Positions 11,722-20,743 of a stretch of 64,000 nt of DNA are shown here, in pieces. The position numbers were made by a program, and so were the translations under genes. How positions within the stretch are numbered: the stretch's first letter is position 1; every line of letters begins with the position of its first letter. The stretch is taken from assembly GCA_910589275.1 (NCBI GenBank), contig CAJUTH010000002.1:1-64000 (forward strand), given 5' to 3'. This DNA is from an uncultured Dorea sp. (GTDB taxonomy: Bacteria; Bacillota; Clostridia; Lachnospirales; Lachnospiraceae). The notes under the pieces were generated by a model. The model saw nothing but the letters and a program-made list of their open reading frames with translations. It was not told where the DNA came from and did no database searches.

Positions 11722-14700
11722 ATGCCAGCAAATAACAATGAACAAACATACCAGCCAATGACGTTTGATGCAATCAAAATCGGGTTGGCATCGCCTGAGA
11801 AAGTGTTAGAGTGGTCAAGAGGCGAGGTTACCAAACCGGAGACCATTAACTATAGGACGCTGAAGCCGGAAAAGGACGGACTGTTCTGCGAGCGGATTTT
11901 CGGGCCGAGCAAAGACTGGGAATGTCATTGCGGTAAATATAAAAAGATCCGTTACAAGGGCGTGGTCTGCGACCGCTGCGGCGTAGAGGTTACGAAGTCC
12001 AGCGTCCGCCGCGAACGTATGGGGCACATTGCACTGGCGGCGCCGGTTTCCCATATCTGGTATTTTAAGGGGATTCCAAGCCGCATGGGACTGATTCTGG
12101 ATCTGTCTCCGCGAACACTGGAGAAGGTGCTGTATTTTGCTTCTTATATTGTGCTGGATCCAGGAGAGACGAATCTGATGTACAAACAGATTCTGTCTGA
12201 GGCAGAGTATCAGGAGGCAAGGGAGACATGGGGAAGCGCGTTCCGCGTGGGAATGGGCGCGGAGTCCATTCAGGAACTTTTGCAGGCCATTGATCTGGAT
12301 AAGGAATGCGCGGAGCTGCAGAGCGGTCTAGAAGGCGCTACCGGCCAGAAACGGGCAAGAATTGTAAAACGCCTGGAGGTAGTGGAAGCGTTCCGTGAGT
12401 CCGGCAATAAGCCGGAGTGGATGATTATGACCAATATCCCGGTTATTCCGCCGGATCTGCGTCCGATGGTGCAGTTGGACGGCGGTCGTTTTGCCACTTC
12501 AGATTTAAATGATTTATATAGAAGGATTATTAATAGAAATAACCGGTTAAAGAGACTTCTGGAGCTGGGAGCGCCGGATATCATTGTAAGGAATGAAAAG
12601 AGGATGCTTCAGGAGGCTGTTGACGCGCTGATTGATAACGGCCGCCGGGGCCGTCCGGTAACCGGACCAGGCAACCGGGCTCTGAAGTCCTTATCTGATA
12701 TGCTCAAAGGTAAATCCGGCCGTTTCCGTCAGAATTTGCTTGGCAAGCGTGTGGATTATTCCGGCCGTTCCGTTATCGTGGTGGGACCGGAGCTTAAGAT
12801 TTATCAGTGCGGCCTGCCAAAGGAAATGGCGATCGAGCTGTTTAAGCCTTTTGTTATGAAAGAACTGGTTCAGAACGGCACAGCCCACAATATCAAAAAT
12901 GCCAAGAAGATGGTTGAAAGGCTGCAGCCGGAGGTTTGGGATGTGCTGGAGGATGTGATCAAAGAGCATCCGGTTATGCTGAACCGCGCCCCTACGCTGC
13001 ATAGGCTTGGAATCCAGGCATTTGAGCCGGTACTTGTAGAAGGTAAGGCGATCAAGCTCCATCCATTGGTATGTACCGCTTACAATGCGGACTTTGACGG
13101 CGACCAGATGGCGGTTCATCTTCCGCTTTCTGTGGAAGCGCAGGCGGAGTGCCGTTTCCTTCTGCTGTCTCCGAATAACCTGCTGAAGCCGTCGGACGGA
13201 GGTCCGGTTGCGGTTCCTTCTCAGGATATGGTGCTTGGCATCTACTACCTGACTCAGGAGAGACCGGGAGCGATGGGCGAAGGAAAGTCCTTTAAGAATG
13301 TAAATGAAGCGATTCTTGCATATGAGAACGACGCACTGACGCTGCATTCTAGGATTAAGGTGCGTATTTCGAAGACAATGCCGGACGGTACCGTAAAGAG
13401 CGGGATCGTGGAATCTACGCTGGGACGATTTATATTTAACGAGATTATCCCGCAGGATCTTGGTTTTGTGGACCGTGAGATGGAAGGCAATGAGCTGCTT
13501 CCTGAGGTTGATTTCCATGTAGGAAAGAAGCAGTTAAAGCAGATTCTTGAGAAAGTAATTAACACACACGGAGCAACGGCTACGGCAGAGGTTCTGGACG
13601 CAATCAAAGCTACGGGATATAAGTATTCTACGAGAGCGGCTATGACGGTATCGATTTCCGATATGACCGTACCGCCGCAGAAACCGGAGATGATTGCCCA
13701 GGCTCAGGATACAGTGGATAAGATTACCAGAAACTATAAGCGTGGTCTGATTACAGAGGAAGAGCGTTACAAAGAGGTTGTCGAGACATGGAAGGCTACG
13801 GACGAGGCTTTGACAGAGGCTCTGCTTTCTGGTCTGGATGCTTATAATAATATTTTTATGATGGCTGACTCCGGAGCCCGTGGTTCTGACAAGCAGATCA
13901 AGCAGCTTGCCGGAATGCGGGGATTGATGGCGGATACTACAGGACGTACCATTGAGCTGCCGATTAAGTCCAACTTCCGTGAAGGTCTGGACGTTTTGGA
14001 ATACTTTATGTCTGCCCATGGAGCCCGTAAAGGTCTGTCCGATACAGCGCTTCGTACCGCCGATTCCGGATATCTGACCAGACGTCTGGTAGACGTTTCT
14101 CAGGAGCTGATTATCCATGAGGTGGACTGTCAGAGGGAAGGCAAAGAGATTCCCGGCATGTACGTAAAAGCCTTTGAGGATGGAAACGAAGAGATTGAGA
14201 GCCTCAAAGAGCGTATTACGGGCCGATATCTGTGTGAAGACATTGTTGATAAAGACGGTAATACGATTGTAAAGGCAAATCACATGGTTACACCGAGGCG
14301 TGCAGAGAAGATTATGAGATACGGCGTGGATGAGAAGGGCGAGACCTTGAAAAAGATCAAGATCCGCAACATCCTGACCTGTAAATCTCATAAGGGCGTA
14401 TGCGCGAAATGTTACGGCGCTAATATGGCGACCGGCGAGCCGGTTCAGGTTGGCGAGGCTGTAGGTATTATCGCGGCACAGTCCATTGGCGAGCCCGGTA
14501 CGCAGCTTACCATGCGTACCTTCCATACCGGAGGCGTTGCCGGCGACGATATTACGCAGGGTCTTCCCCGTGTGGAGGAGCTTTTTGAGGCAAGGAAGCC
14601 GAAAGGTCTTGCAATTATCACAGAATTTGGCGGTGTTGCAACGATCAACGATACAAAGAAAAAACGTGAGGTAATTGTTACCAATGATGAGACGGGAGAA

Positions 14701-15456
14701 TCAAAGGCATATCTGATTCCTTACGGCTCTAGAATTAAGATTATGGATGGCGCAGTACTCGAAGCAGGCGACGAGCTTACCGAGGGAAGCGTCAATCCGC
14801 ATGATATCTTGAAGATTAAGGGACTCCGTGCCGTTCAGGATTATATGCTCCAGGAGGTTCAGAGAGTATACCGTCTTCAGGGTGTTGATATTAATGATAA
14901 ACACATTGAAGTCATTGTTCGGCAGATGTTGAAAAAGATTCGCATCGAGCAGGATGGAGATTCCGGTTTCCTTCCGGGAACAATGGTTGATATCTTAGAG
15001 TTTGAAGATAAGAACGAAGAATTGGAAGCGGCGGGACTGACGCCTGCAACCGGCGAGCAGATCATGCTTGGTATTACCAAGGCTTCTCTTGCAACCAATT
15101 CATTCTTGTCAGCCGCATCCTTCCAGGAGACGACGAAGGTATTGACAGAGGCAGCGATCAAAGGTAAGGTCGACCATCTGGCGGGACTGAAGGAAAACGT
15201 TATTATCGGAAAACCAATTCCGGCGGGTACAGGTATGAGGAAATACCGGGATGTCAAGCTGGATACAGAGCTTGAACTGGATGACGAGATTCTTGTGGAC
15301 GATGAAGATGCCGAAGAGATTGAAATAATCGGAGGCGTAGATGCAGCAGTGGAATTGGAGACAGATGCATCGGAAGCATTAGAAGGTTCAGAAAATCCGG
15401 AATATGAGGAAGAACCTGAACTCGTAACTGTCGGAGAAATGGATGAGATACAATAG
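11722..15456 (+). CDS. rpoC: RNA polymerase beta' subunit
   Basis: Catalytic beta' subunit, 1244 residues. It has the N-terminal zinc-binding pattern CHCGKYKK...CDRCG (about residues 72-92), the Mg-chelating NADFDGDQMAVH, the bridge-helix/trigger-loop segments (including ADSGARGSDKQIKQLAGMRG and QSIGEPGTQLTMRTFHTGG) and the second zinc site CKSHKGVCAKCYG. The C-terminal 70 residues are an acidic, low-complexity extension. It starts at ATG 11722 after AGGAAGGGG. It is probably co-transcribed with rpoB and the small regulator downstream, whose start is 12 bases away. Confidence 0.98.
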   Translation: MPANNNEQTYQPMTFDAIKIGLASPEKVLEWSRGEVTKPETINYRTLKPEKDGLFCERIFGPSKDWECHCGKYKKIRYKGVVCDRCGVEVTKSSVRRERMGHIALAAPVSHIWYFKGIPSRMGLILDLSPRTLEKVLYFASYIVLDPGETNLMYKQILSEAEYQEARETWGSAFRVGMGAESIQELLQAIDLDKECAELQSGLEGATGQKRARIVKRLEVVEAFRESGNKPEWMIMTNIPVIPPDLRPMVQLDGGRFATSDLNDLYRRIINRNNRLKRLLELGAPDIIVRNEKRMLQEAVDALIDNGRRGRPVTGPGNRALKSLSDMLKGKSGRFRQNLLGKRVDYSGRSVIVVGPELKIYQCGLPKEMAIELFKPFVMKELVQNGTAHNIKNAKKMVERLQPEVWDVLEDVIKEHPVMLNRAPTLHRLGIQAFEPVLVEGKAIKLHPLVCTAYNADFDGDQMAVHLPLSVEAQAECRFLLLSPNNLLKPSDGGPVAVPSQDMVLGIYYLTQERPGAMGEGKSFKNVNEAILAYENDALTLHSRIKVRISKTMPDGTVKSGIVESTLGRFIFNEIIPQDLGFVDREMEGNELLPEVDFHVGKKQLKQILEKVINTHGATATAEVLDAIKATGYKYSTRAAMTVSISDMTVPPQKPEMIAQAQDTVDKITRNYKRGLITEEERYKEVVETWKATDEALTEALLSGLDAYNNIFMMADSGARGSDKQIKQLAGMRGLMADTTGRTIELPIKSNFREGLDVLEYFMSAHGARKGLSDTALRTADSGYLTRRLVDVSQELIIHEVDCQREGKEIPGMYVKAFEDGNEEIESLKERITGRYLCEDIVDKDGNTIVKANHMVTPRRAEKIMRYGVDEKGETLKKIKIRNILTCKSHKGVCAKCYGANMATGEPVQVGEAVGIIAAQSIGEPGTQLTMRTFHTGGVAGDDITQGLPRVEELFEARKPKGLAIITEFGGVATINDTKKKREVIVTNDETGESKAYLIPYGSRIKIMDGAVLEAGDELTEGSVNPHDILKIKGLRAVQDYMLQEVQRVYRLQGVDINDKHIEVIVRQMLKKIRIEQDGDSGFLPGTMVDILEFEDKNEELEAAGLTPATGEQIMLGITKASLATNSFLSAASFQETTKVLTEAAIKGKVDHLAGLKENVIIGKPIPAGTGMRKYRDVKLDTELELDDEILVDDEDAEEIEIIGGVDAAVELETDASEALEGSENPEYEEEPELVTVGEMDEIQ

Positions 15457-15468
15457 GAGTGTTTAAAA

Positions 15469-15828
15469 ATGAGCAGAAAAAATGTTGAGCCGGAAAGAGT
15501 GAGAAAGGGTCCAATGACTGTCGAGGAGATCAAAGCCATGAGGGCGGCCGAAGGCATGATTGTCGATCTTGAGGATGAAGGGACAAATGTATATGTAATC
15601 AAAGCTTATCAGGAGAAGATGAGCGTTGCAGTAGGCAAGATGTATAAGCAGGCCAGAAGGGAAATGGGTCTGACCCAGCAGGAGGTTGCCGACGTTTCAG
15701 GGGTAAAACGACCGAACATCGCCCGTCTAGAAAGCGGGAAACACAGTCCTACGGTAGATATGCTGAACCGGATTGCCGACAGTATGGGTATGGACATGGA
15801 AATCCACTTGATTGAGAGGGAGCAGTAA
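15469..15828 (+). CDS. XRE-family helix-turn-helix regulator downstream of rpoC
   Basis: Small DNA-binding protein of 119 residues. A charged N-terminal part (1-55) is followed by a classic XRE helix-turn-helix (about 60-112: ARREMGLTQQEVADVSGVKR, then SPTVDMLNRIADSMG). It begins 12 bases after rpoC, so it is expected to be expressed with RNA polymerase. Its stop overlaps the next gene's start by one base (TAATG). The N-terminal segment resembles the toxin-contacting part of HigA-like antitoxins, but no toxin gene lies beside it. Role not known. Confidence 0.8.
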   Translation: MSRKNVEPERVRKGPMTVEEIKAMRAAEGMIVDLEDEGTNVYVIKAYQEKMSVAVGKMYKQARREMGLTQQEVADVSGVKRPNIARLESGKHSPTVDMLNRIADSMGMDMEIHLIEREQ

Positions 15829-16403
15829 TGGAAAATAAAATCACAAGGGAGCGCGCTCATGAGATTTTGATGAAATACATGGAGGGCGAGAATTATATTC
15901 AGCATTCCTACGCCGTAGAAGCGATCATGAAGGGGCTTGCCAAAAGGCTTGCCCCGGATGAAGTAGAATATTGGGGATGCGTGGGTCTTCTTCATGATCT
16001 GGACGAAGAGCAGTGCGATTGGCAGCATGATATGAGCGTGCATGGCCCGACCTCTGTCGAGCTTCTAAAAAAAGAAGGAATCGATGACAAAGAGCTGGGA
16101 GACGCGATCAAAGCACACAATCCCAAATGTGGTATGAAGGCAAAGACGAAGCTTCAGTATTCTATCCTTGCGGCAGATCCTATGAGCGGATTTGTGAAAG
16201 CAGTTGCACAGATTTATCCTGATAAGAAGATTGCAAGCGTAAAGCACAAGTCTGTAATGAAGCGGTTCAATGAGCTTCGATTTGCATCCGGCGCTAATCG
16301 TGATTATATGGAAATGATTGAATTTACAGGATTAAGCTTAGATGACTTGATTGATGTTGCGTTGGAGGAGATGGGCGCAATTGCCGATGTGCTTGGATTA
16401 TAG
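15828..16403 (+). CDS. HD-domain hydrolase
   Basis: 191-residue HD-superfamily phosphohydrolase. The metal-binding residues are visible as the HS in IQHSYAVEAIM (about 25), GLLHDLDEEQ (about 53), the H of HGPTSVELL and AIKAHNP (about 90). Family members act on nucleotides or other phosphate esters; the substrate here cannot be read. It is translationally coupled to the XRE gene (one-base overlap), and its 3' end overlaps the VanZ-like gene. The sequence is complete with a normal start. Confidence 0.82.
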   Translation: MENKITRERAHEILMKYMEGENYIQHSYAVEAIMKGLAKRLAPDEVEYWGCVGLLHDLDEEQCDWQHDMSVHGPTSVELLKKEGIDDKELGDAIKAHNPKCGMKAKTKLQYSILAADPMSGFVKAVAQIYPDKKIASVKHKSVMKRFNELRFASGANRDYMEMIEFTGLSLDDLIDVALEEMGAIADVLGL

Positions 16404-16869
16404 AAAAATAATCATGCTGTCGTTGACAGTGATGTGGATGGCAGTAATCTTTTGGTTTTCTTCTGCTCCGGCTGAAGAGTCGAGTAATATGAGCCTCTCA
16501 GCAGGACGGGCGGCGGCGAAGATTTTTATACCGGATTTTGAAGAATGGAGCCCCCGGAGGCAGGAGGCTTTTGCAGAACGGATTGATTATCCGGTACGCA
16601 AAACGGCGCATGCAGGTGAATTTGCAGCGCTGGGCATACTGATGCTTGGCACTGTCAGTTCATTTTCAAAGAGGCCATTTATACACAAAGGAATCATTGC
16701 TTGGATGCTGACGGCCTTTTATGCTGCAACAGATGAGTTTCATCAGCTTTTTGTGCCGGGAAGAAGCGGTCAGGTAAGCGACGTATTGCTGGACAGTGTG
16801 GGCGCGGCGGCCGGAATCTTTCTGTATATTATGATAAAATATCTGGCGAGGCATTTTGCTGCGAGATGA
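16387..16869 (+). CDS. VanZ-like membrane protein
   Basis: Integral membrane protein of 160 residues in the VanZ family, whose founding member gives low-level teicoplanin resistance; most relatives have no known function. It has an N-terminal membrane segment with WMAVIFWFSSAPAEES, RKTAHAGEFAALGILMLG, and TAFYAATDEFHQLFVPGRSGQVSDVLLD split over the last helices; the DE(F)HQ and GR motifs are family hallmarks. Start choice is uncertain: ATG 16387 overlaps the HD gene by 17 bases, and ATG 16414 is the alternative. Last gene of the rpoBC-linked cluster. Confidence 0.8.
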   Translation: MCLDYRKIIMLSLTVMWMAVIFWFSSAPAEESSNMSLSAGRAAAKIFIPDFEEWSPRRQEAFAERIDYPVRKTAHAGEFAALGILMLGTVSSFSKRPFIHKGIIAWMLTAFYAATDEFHQLFVPGRSGQVSDVLLDSVGAAAGIFLYIMIKYLARHFAAR

Positions 16870-16974
16870 AAATAAAATCAAAGCTTTCTATTTGATATGA
16901 AATGTGTTATAATACTCTTTGTGAGAATGATGGGAGTATTTATTATATTATCATTCATGGAGTATAAATAATTT

Positions 16975-17013
16975 GAGCTGTGTAGAAACAAGATTTTTGC
17001 ATGGCTCTTTTTT
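16975..17013 (+). terminator. Terminator in the 16870-17185 gap
   Basis: GAGCTGTG at 16975-16982 pairs with CATGGCTC at 17000-17007 (two wobble pairs) and is followed by a T-run. A weaker AATACTC/GAGTATT stem lies near 16911-16940. The rest of this 316-base gap holds only the rpsL promoter and leader. Confidence 0.65.
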
Positions 17014-17061
17014 ATTGTTTAAGGGGCGAATGCTGAACCGTTTACTTTTTTGAAAAACTCC

Positions 17062-17090
17062 TTGACATTTATCAAAAAACATACTAAAAT
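17062..17090 (+). promoter_or_regulatory. Promoter of the str operon
   Basis: TTGACA at 17062-17067 and TAAAAT at 17085-17090 with a 17-base spacer, about 95 bases before rpsL. Confidence 0.8.
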
Positions 17091-17185
17091 AATCTGGCGT
17101 GCATAGAAATGCATTGTTTTTTGTGCGCGTACAGACACATTGATGTTGAACCAGTAACTTATTTTATTGTAGGAGGTGAAAAGAA

Positions 17186-17608
17186 ATGCCAACATTTAAC
17201 CAGTTAGTTAGAAAAGGACGCCAGACTTACGCTAAGAAATCTACAGCTCCGGCGCTCCAGAAAGGGTACAATTCTTTAAGAAAGAGAGCAACGGATACTT
17301 CTGCTCCTCAGAAGAGAGGCGTATGTACCGCGGTTAAGACAGCTACGCCAAAGAAGCCTAATTCAGCGCTTAGAAAGATTGCCAGAGTTCGTCTTTCTAA
17401 CGGAATTGAGGTAACAAGCTATATCCCGGGCGAAGGTCATAACCTTCAGGAGCATAGTGTTGTACTGATCCGCGGCGGACGTGTTAAGGACCTGCCAGGT
17501 ACCAGATACCATATTGTAAGAGGCACACTGGATACAGCAGGCGTGGCAAAGAGACGTCAGGCACGCTCCAAATACGGCGCAAAGAGACCAAAAGACGCTA
17601 AAAAGTAG
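17186..17608 (+). CDS. rpsL: 30S ribosomal protein S12
   Basis: Decoding-centre protein of 140 residues. It starts MPTFNQLVRKGR and contains TPKKPNSALRKIARVRLSNG (the loop with the streptomycin-resistance Lys, wild type here) and PGEGHNLQEHSVVLIRGGRV. AGGAGG lies 7-8 bases before ATG 17186. It leads the str operon. Unusually, 345 bases separate it from rpsG. Confidence 0.98.
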   Translation: MPTFNQLVRKGRQTYAKKSTAPALQKGYNSLRKRATDTSAPQKRGVCTAVKTATPKKPNSALRKIARVRLSNGIEVTSYIPGEGHNLQEHSVVLIRGGRVKDLPGTRYHIVRGTLDTAGVAKRRQARSKYGAKRPKDAKK

Positions 17609-17616
17609 GATCATAA

Positions 17617-17940
17617 CGAATACGGGCGTTCGCGCAGTATACCTTATTGAACATTAGCAGTTCAATAAGTATAAGTTTTAGGATTGCTTTGTTCTTCGGA
17701 AAACAGATTGACGGAGAACATAATTATGAATGGAATATTCACAAACAGAACTATGATGAAGTAAGTTGCAGGGTTTTTGATATGCATCCGCAGGAAGACA
17801 ATGCGTATCCTGCGGGGAGCGTCTCATTTTTAAGAGGTATGCCCTGTGCACTACACAGTATCATTAGAACGACACATGTGAGTACCGATGAATTAAATTT
17901 TTTGCAGGAGCGTCTGCTTTTGCAGGATCAGAATGTTTAA
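17617..17940 (+). pseudogene. Unrecognised reading frame or gene remnant between rpsL and rpsG
   Basis: The frame is open from 17617 to the stop at 17938-17940, which overlaps the rpsG ribosome-binding site. The encoded stretch looks protein-like (for example EHNYEWNIHKQNYDEVSCRV, YPAGSVSFLRGMPCAL, STDELNFLQERLL). There is no good start codon: the only early candidate is a TTG inside the hairpin at 17643-17669, and the first ATG is deep in the frame. It may be the C-terminal part of a small gene whose start was lost, or a chance frame. I do not recognise the family. There is no other explanation for this unusually long spacer. Confidence 0.35.
17643..17669. repeat. Perfect 10-bp inverted repeat in the rpsL-rpsG spacer
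   Basis: CTTATTGAAC at 17643-17652 and GTTCAATAAG at 17660-17669 flank a 7-base loop. There is no T-run after it, so it is a poor terminator. It may be an RNA-processing site or the scar of an insertion. Confidence 0.7.
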
Positions 17941-17953
17941 GGAGGGAAGAACC

Positions 17954-18424
17954 GTGCCACGTAAAGGACATACTCAAAAAAGAGATATTTTGGCGGATCC
18001 ATTGTACAATAACAAAGTGGTTACCAAGCTTATCAACAATATTATGTTAGACGGTAAGAAGGGCGTAGCCCAGAAGATTGTATACGGAGCATTCGCAAGA
18101 GTTGAAGAAAAGAGCGGCAAGCCGGCTATCGAAGTGTTCGAGGAGGCTATGAACAATATTATGCCGGTGCTCGAAGTTAAGGCAAGGCGTATCGGCGGCG
18201 CTACCTATCAGGTGCCGATCGAGGTAAGGGCTGACAGAAGACAGGCTCTGGCGCTTCGCTGGCTCACCATGTTCTCACGCAAGAGAGGCGAGAAGACGAT
18301 GGAAGAGAGACTTGCGAACGAGCTTTTGGACGCAATGAATAACACAGGTGCATCTGTGAAGAGAAAAGAAGATATGCACAAGATGGCAGAGGCAAACAAG
18401 GCGTTTGCACACTACCGTTTCTAA
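17954..18424 (+). CDS. rpsG: 30S ribosomal protein S7
   Basis: 16S rRNA-binding assembly protein of the small subunit head, 156 residues, the usual length. It begins PRKGHTQKRDILADPLYNN and has MLDGKKGVAQKI and PIEVRADRRQALALRWL. The start is GTG 17954, 8 bases after AAGGAGGG; the ATG at 17933 lies before the ribosome-binding site and would give an extended N-terminus. fusA follows after 15 bases. Confidence 0.97.
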   Translation: MPRKGHTQKRDILADPLYNNKVVTKLINNIMLDGKKGVAQKIVYGAFARVEEKSGKPAIEVFEEAMNNIMPVLEVKARRIGGATYQVPIEVRADRRQALALRWLTMFSRKRGEKTMEERLANELLDAMNNTGASVKRKEDMHKMAEANKAFAHYRF

Positions 18425-18439
18425 TAGTAGGAGGCAATA

Positions 18440-20560
18440 ATGGCTGGAAGAGAATATCCATTGGAGAGAACCAGAAATATCGGTATCATGGCGCATATTG
18501 ATGCTGGTAAGACTACGCTGACAGAGCGTATTCTTTACTATACCGGTGTAAATTATAAGATTGGTGATACTCACGAGGGTACTGCTACTATGGACTGGAT
18601 GGAACAGGAGCAGGAGAGAGGTATCACGATTACTTCAGCCGCTACTACATGTCACTGGACTCAGCAGGAAAACTGCAAGAACAAGCCAGGTGCTCTGGAG
18701 CATCGTATCAATATCATTGATACCCCGGGACACGTTGACTTTACAGTAGAGGTTGAGCGTTCACTTCGTGTACTCGACGGCGCTGTCGGTGTATTTTGCG
18801 CAAAGGGCGGAGTAGAGCCGCAGTCAGAGAACGTATGGCGTCAGGCAGACACGTATAATGTACCAAGAATGGCATTTATCAATAAGATGGATATCCTTGG
18901 TGCAGATTTCTATAATGCAGTTGATCAGATCAGAACAAGATTAGGCAAGAATGCGATCATTCTTCAACTGCCGATTGGAAAAGAAGATGATTTTCAGGGA
19001 ATCATTGACCTGATGGAGATGAAGGCTTACATTTATAATGATGATAAGGGCGATGATATCTCTATCACAGATATTCCGGAGGATATGGCGGATGATGCTG
19101 AACTGTACCGGGGAGAACTGGTAGAGAAGATCTGTGAACTGGATGACGAGCTGATGATGATGTATCTGGAGGATGAGGTTCCGGAGATCGATCAGCTTAA
19201 GTCAGTGCTCCGCAAGGCTACTTGCGAATGTACGGCAGTTCCGGTATGCTGCGGAAGCGCTTACAGGAACAAAGGCGTTCAGAAGCTTTTGGATGCGATC
19301 TTAGAGTATATGCCTGCGCCGACAGATATTGAGGCGATTAAGGGCGTTGATATGGACGGCAATGAAACTGAGAGACATTCTTCCGATGAAGAACCGTTCT
19401 CAGCGCTGGCATTTAAGATTATGGCAGATCCGTTTGTTGGAAAGCTTGCATTTTTCCGGGTATATTCCGGAACAATGAACTCCGGTTCCTATGTATATAA
19501 TTCAACAAAGGGCAAGAAGGAGCGTGTGGGACGTATCCTTCAGATGCATGCAAATAAACGTCAGGAATTAGATAAAGTATACTCCGGCGATATTGCGGCG
19601 GCGGTTGGATTTAAGCTCACGACTACGGGAGATACCATCTGTGACGAGCAGCATCCGGTAATCCTAGAGTCTATGGAGTTCCCAGAGCCGGTTATTGAGC
19701 TGGCGATAGAGCCGAAGACCAAGGCTTCCCAGGGCAAGCTTGGCGAGTCTCTTGCGAAGCTTGCAGAGGAGGATCCGACTTTCCGTGCGCATACGGATCA
19801 GGAGACAGGCCAGACGATTATCGCGGGTATGGGCGAACTCCATCTTGAAATCATCGTTGACAGGCTTCTCCGTGAGTTTAAGGTAGAGGCGAATGTAGGA
19901 GCGCCGCAGGTTGCATACAAGGAGGCATTTACCAAGTCTGTAGAGGTTGACAGTAAGTATGCGAAGCAGTCAGGCGGACGCGGACAATACGGACATTGTA
20001 AGGTTAAATTCGAGCCTATGGATGCCAACGGCGAGGAGCTGTTCAAGTTTGAGTCTACCGTAGTCGGCGGTGCGATTCCGAAGGAATACATCCCGGCAGT
20101 CGGAGAAGGTATTGAGGAAGCTATGAAGTCCGGTATTCTTGGAGGATTCCCGGTAGTCGGTGTTCACGCGAACGTATACGACGGATCTTACCATGAAGTA
20201 GACTCCAGCGAGATGGCATTCCACATCGCAGGTTCCCTTGCGTTCAAGGATGCAATGAAAAAGGCGGAGCCGGTACTCCTTGAGCCAATCATGAAGGTCG
20301 AGGTAACCATGCCGGAGGAATATATGGGAGACGTTATCGGCGATATTAACTCACGCCGCGGCCGCATCGAAGGAATGGACGATCTGGGCGGAGGAAAGAT
20401 TGTGCGCGGATACGTACCGCTTTCCGAGATGTTTGGCTACTCTACGGATTTACGTTCTAGAACACAGGGACGCGGTAACTATTCGATGTTCTTTGAGAAA
20501 TACGAACCGGTTCCGAAGTCCGTTCAGGAGAAGGTACTGTCAGGAAAAGATGGTAAATAG
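18440..20560 (+). CDS. fusA: Elongation factor G
   Basis: Translocation GTPase, 706 residues. It has the P-loop AHIDAGKTT (about 19-27), the switch stretch ERGITITSAATTCHW, DTPGHVDFT and NKMDILGAD, followed by domains II-V with the RGRIEGMDDLGGGKIVRGYVPLSEMFGYSTDLRS region. The length and all G-motifs are normal. AGGAGG lies before ATG 18440. It is co-transcribed with rpsL and rpsG; tuf has an additional promoter. Confidence 0.98.
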   Translation: MAGREYPLERTRNIGIMAHIDAGKTTLTERILYYTGVNYKIGDTHEGTATMDWMEQEQERGITITSAATTCHWTQQENCKNKPGALEHRINIIDTPGHVDFTVEVERSLRVLDGAVGVFCAKGGVEPQSENVWRQADTYNVPRMAFINKMDILGADFYNAVDQIRTRLGKNAIILQLPIGKEDDFQGIIDLMEMKAYIYNDDKGDDISITDIPEDMADDAELYRGELVEKICELDDELMMMYLEDEVPEIDQLKSVLRKATCECTAVPVCCGSAYRNKGVQKLLDAILEYMPAPTDIEAIKGVDMDGNETERHSSDEEPFSALAFKIMADPFVGKLAFFRVYSGTMNSGSYVYNSTKGKKERVGRILQMHANKRQELDKVYSGDIAAAVGFKLTTTGDTICDEQHPVILESMEFPEPVIELAIEPKTKASQGKLGESLAKLAEEDPTFRAHTDQETGQTIIAGMGELHLEIIVDRLLREFKVEANVGAPQVAYKEAFTKSVEVDSKYAKQSGGRGQYGHCKVKFEPMDANGEELFKFESTVVGGAIPKEYIPAVGEGIEEAMKSGILGGFPVVGVHANVYDGSYHEVDSSEMAFHIAGSLAFKDAMKKAEPVLLEPIMKVEVTMPEEYMGDVIGDINSRRGRIEGMDDLGGGKIVRGYVPLSEMFGYSTDLRSRTQGRGNYSMFFEKYEPVPKSVQEKVLSGKDGK

Positions 20561-20643
20561 CAGGATTTTGCTGCCGAAACTGCCAAATGAGGCAGACAGG
20601 GGCATATAGGGCTTATTTTGTACGGAAAAAGTATGAAAAAGGC

Positions 20644-20672
20644 TTGAAAAACATGGCGTTATGAAATATAAT
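20644..20672 (+). promoter_or_regulatory. Internal promoter of tuf
   Basis: TTGAAA at 20644-20649 and TATAAT at 20667-20672 with a 17-base spacer, about 72 bases before tuf. This would let EF-Tu be made above the level of the rest of the str operon. Confidence 0.75.
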
Positions 20673-20743
20673 CAGAAATAGCCGAGTAAACTTGAAAAAA
20701 TAAAATTGCCTATTAAGGCGCTTGAATAAGGAGGATATTCAAA

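Noticed and set aside
13534..14526. 330-codon antisense frame over rpoC
   Set aside because: Shadow of rpoC codon structure; no start signal, and the product is rich in His/Arg/Leu with no domain.
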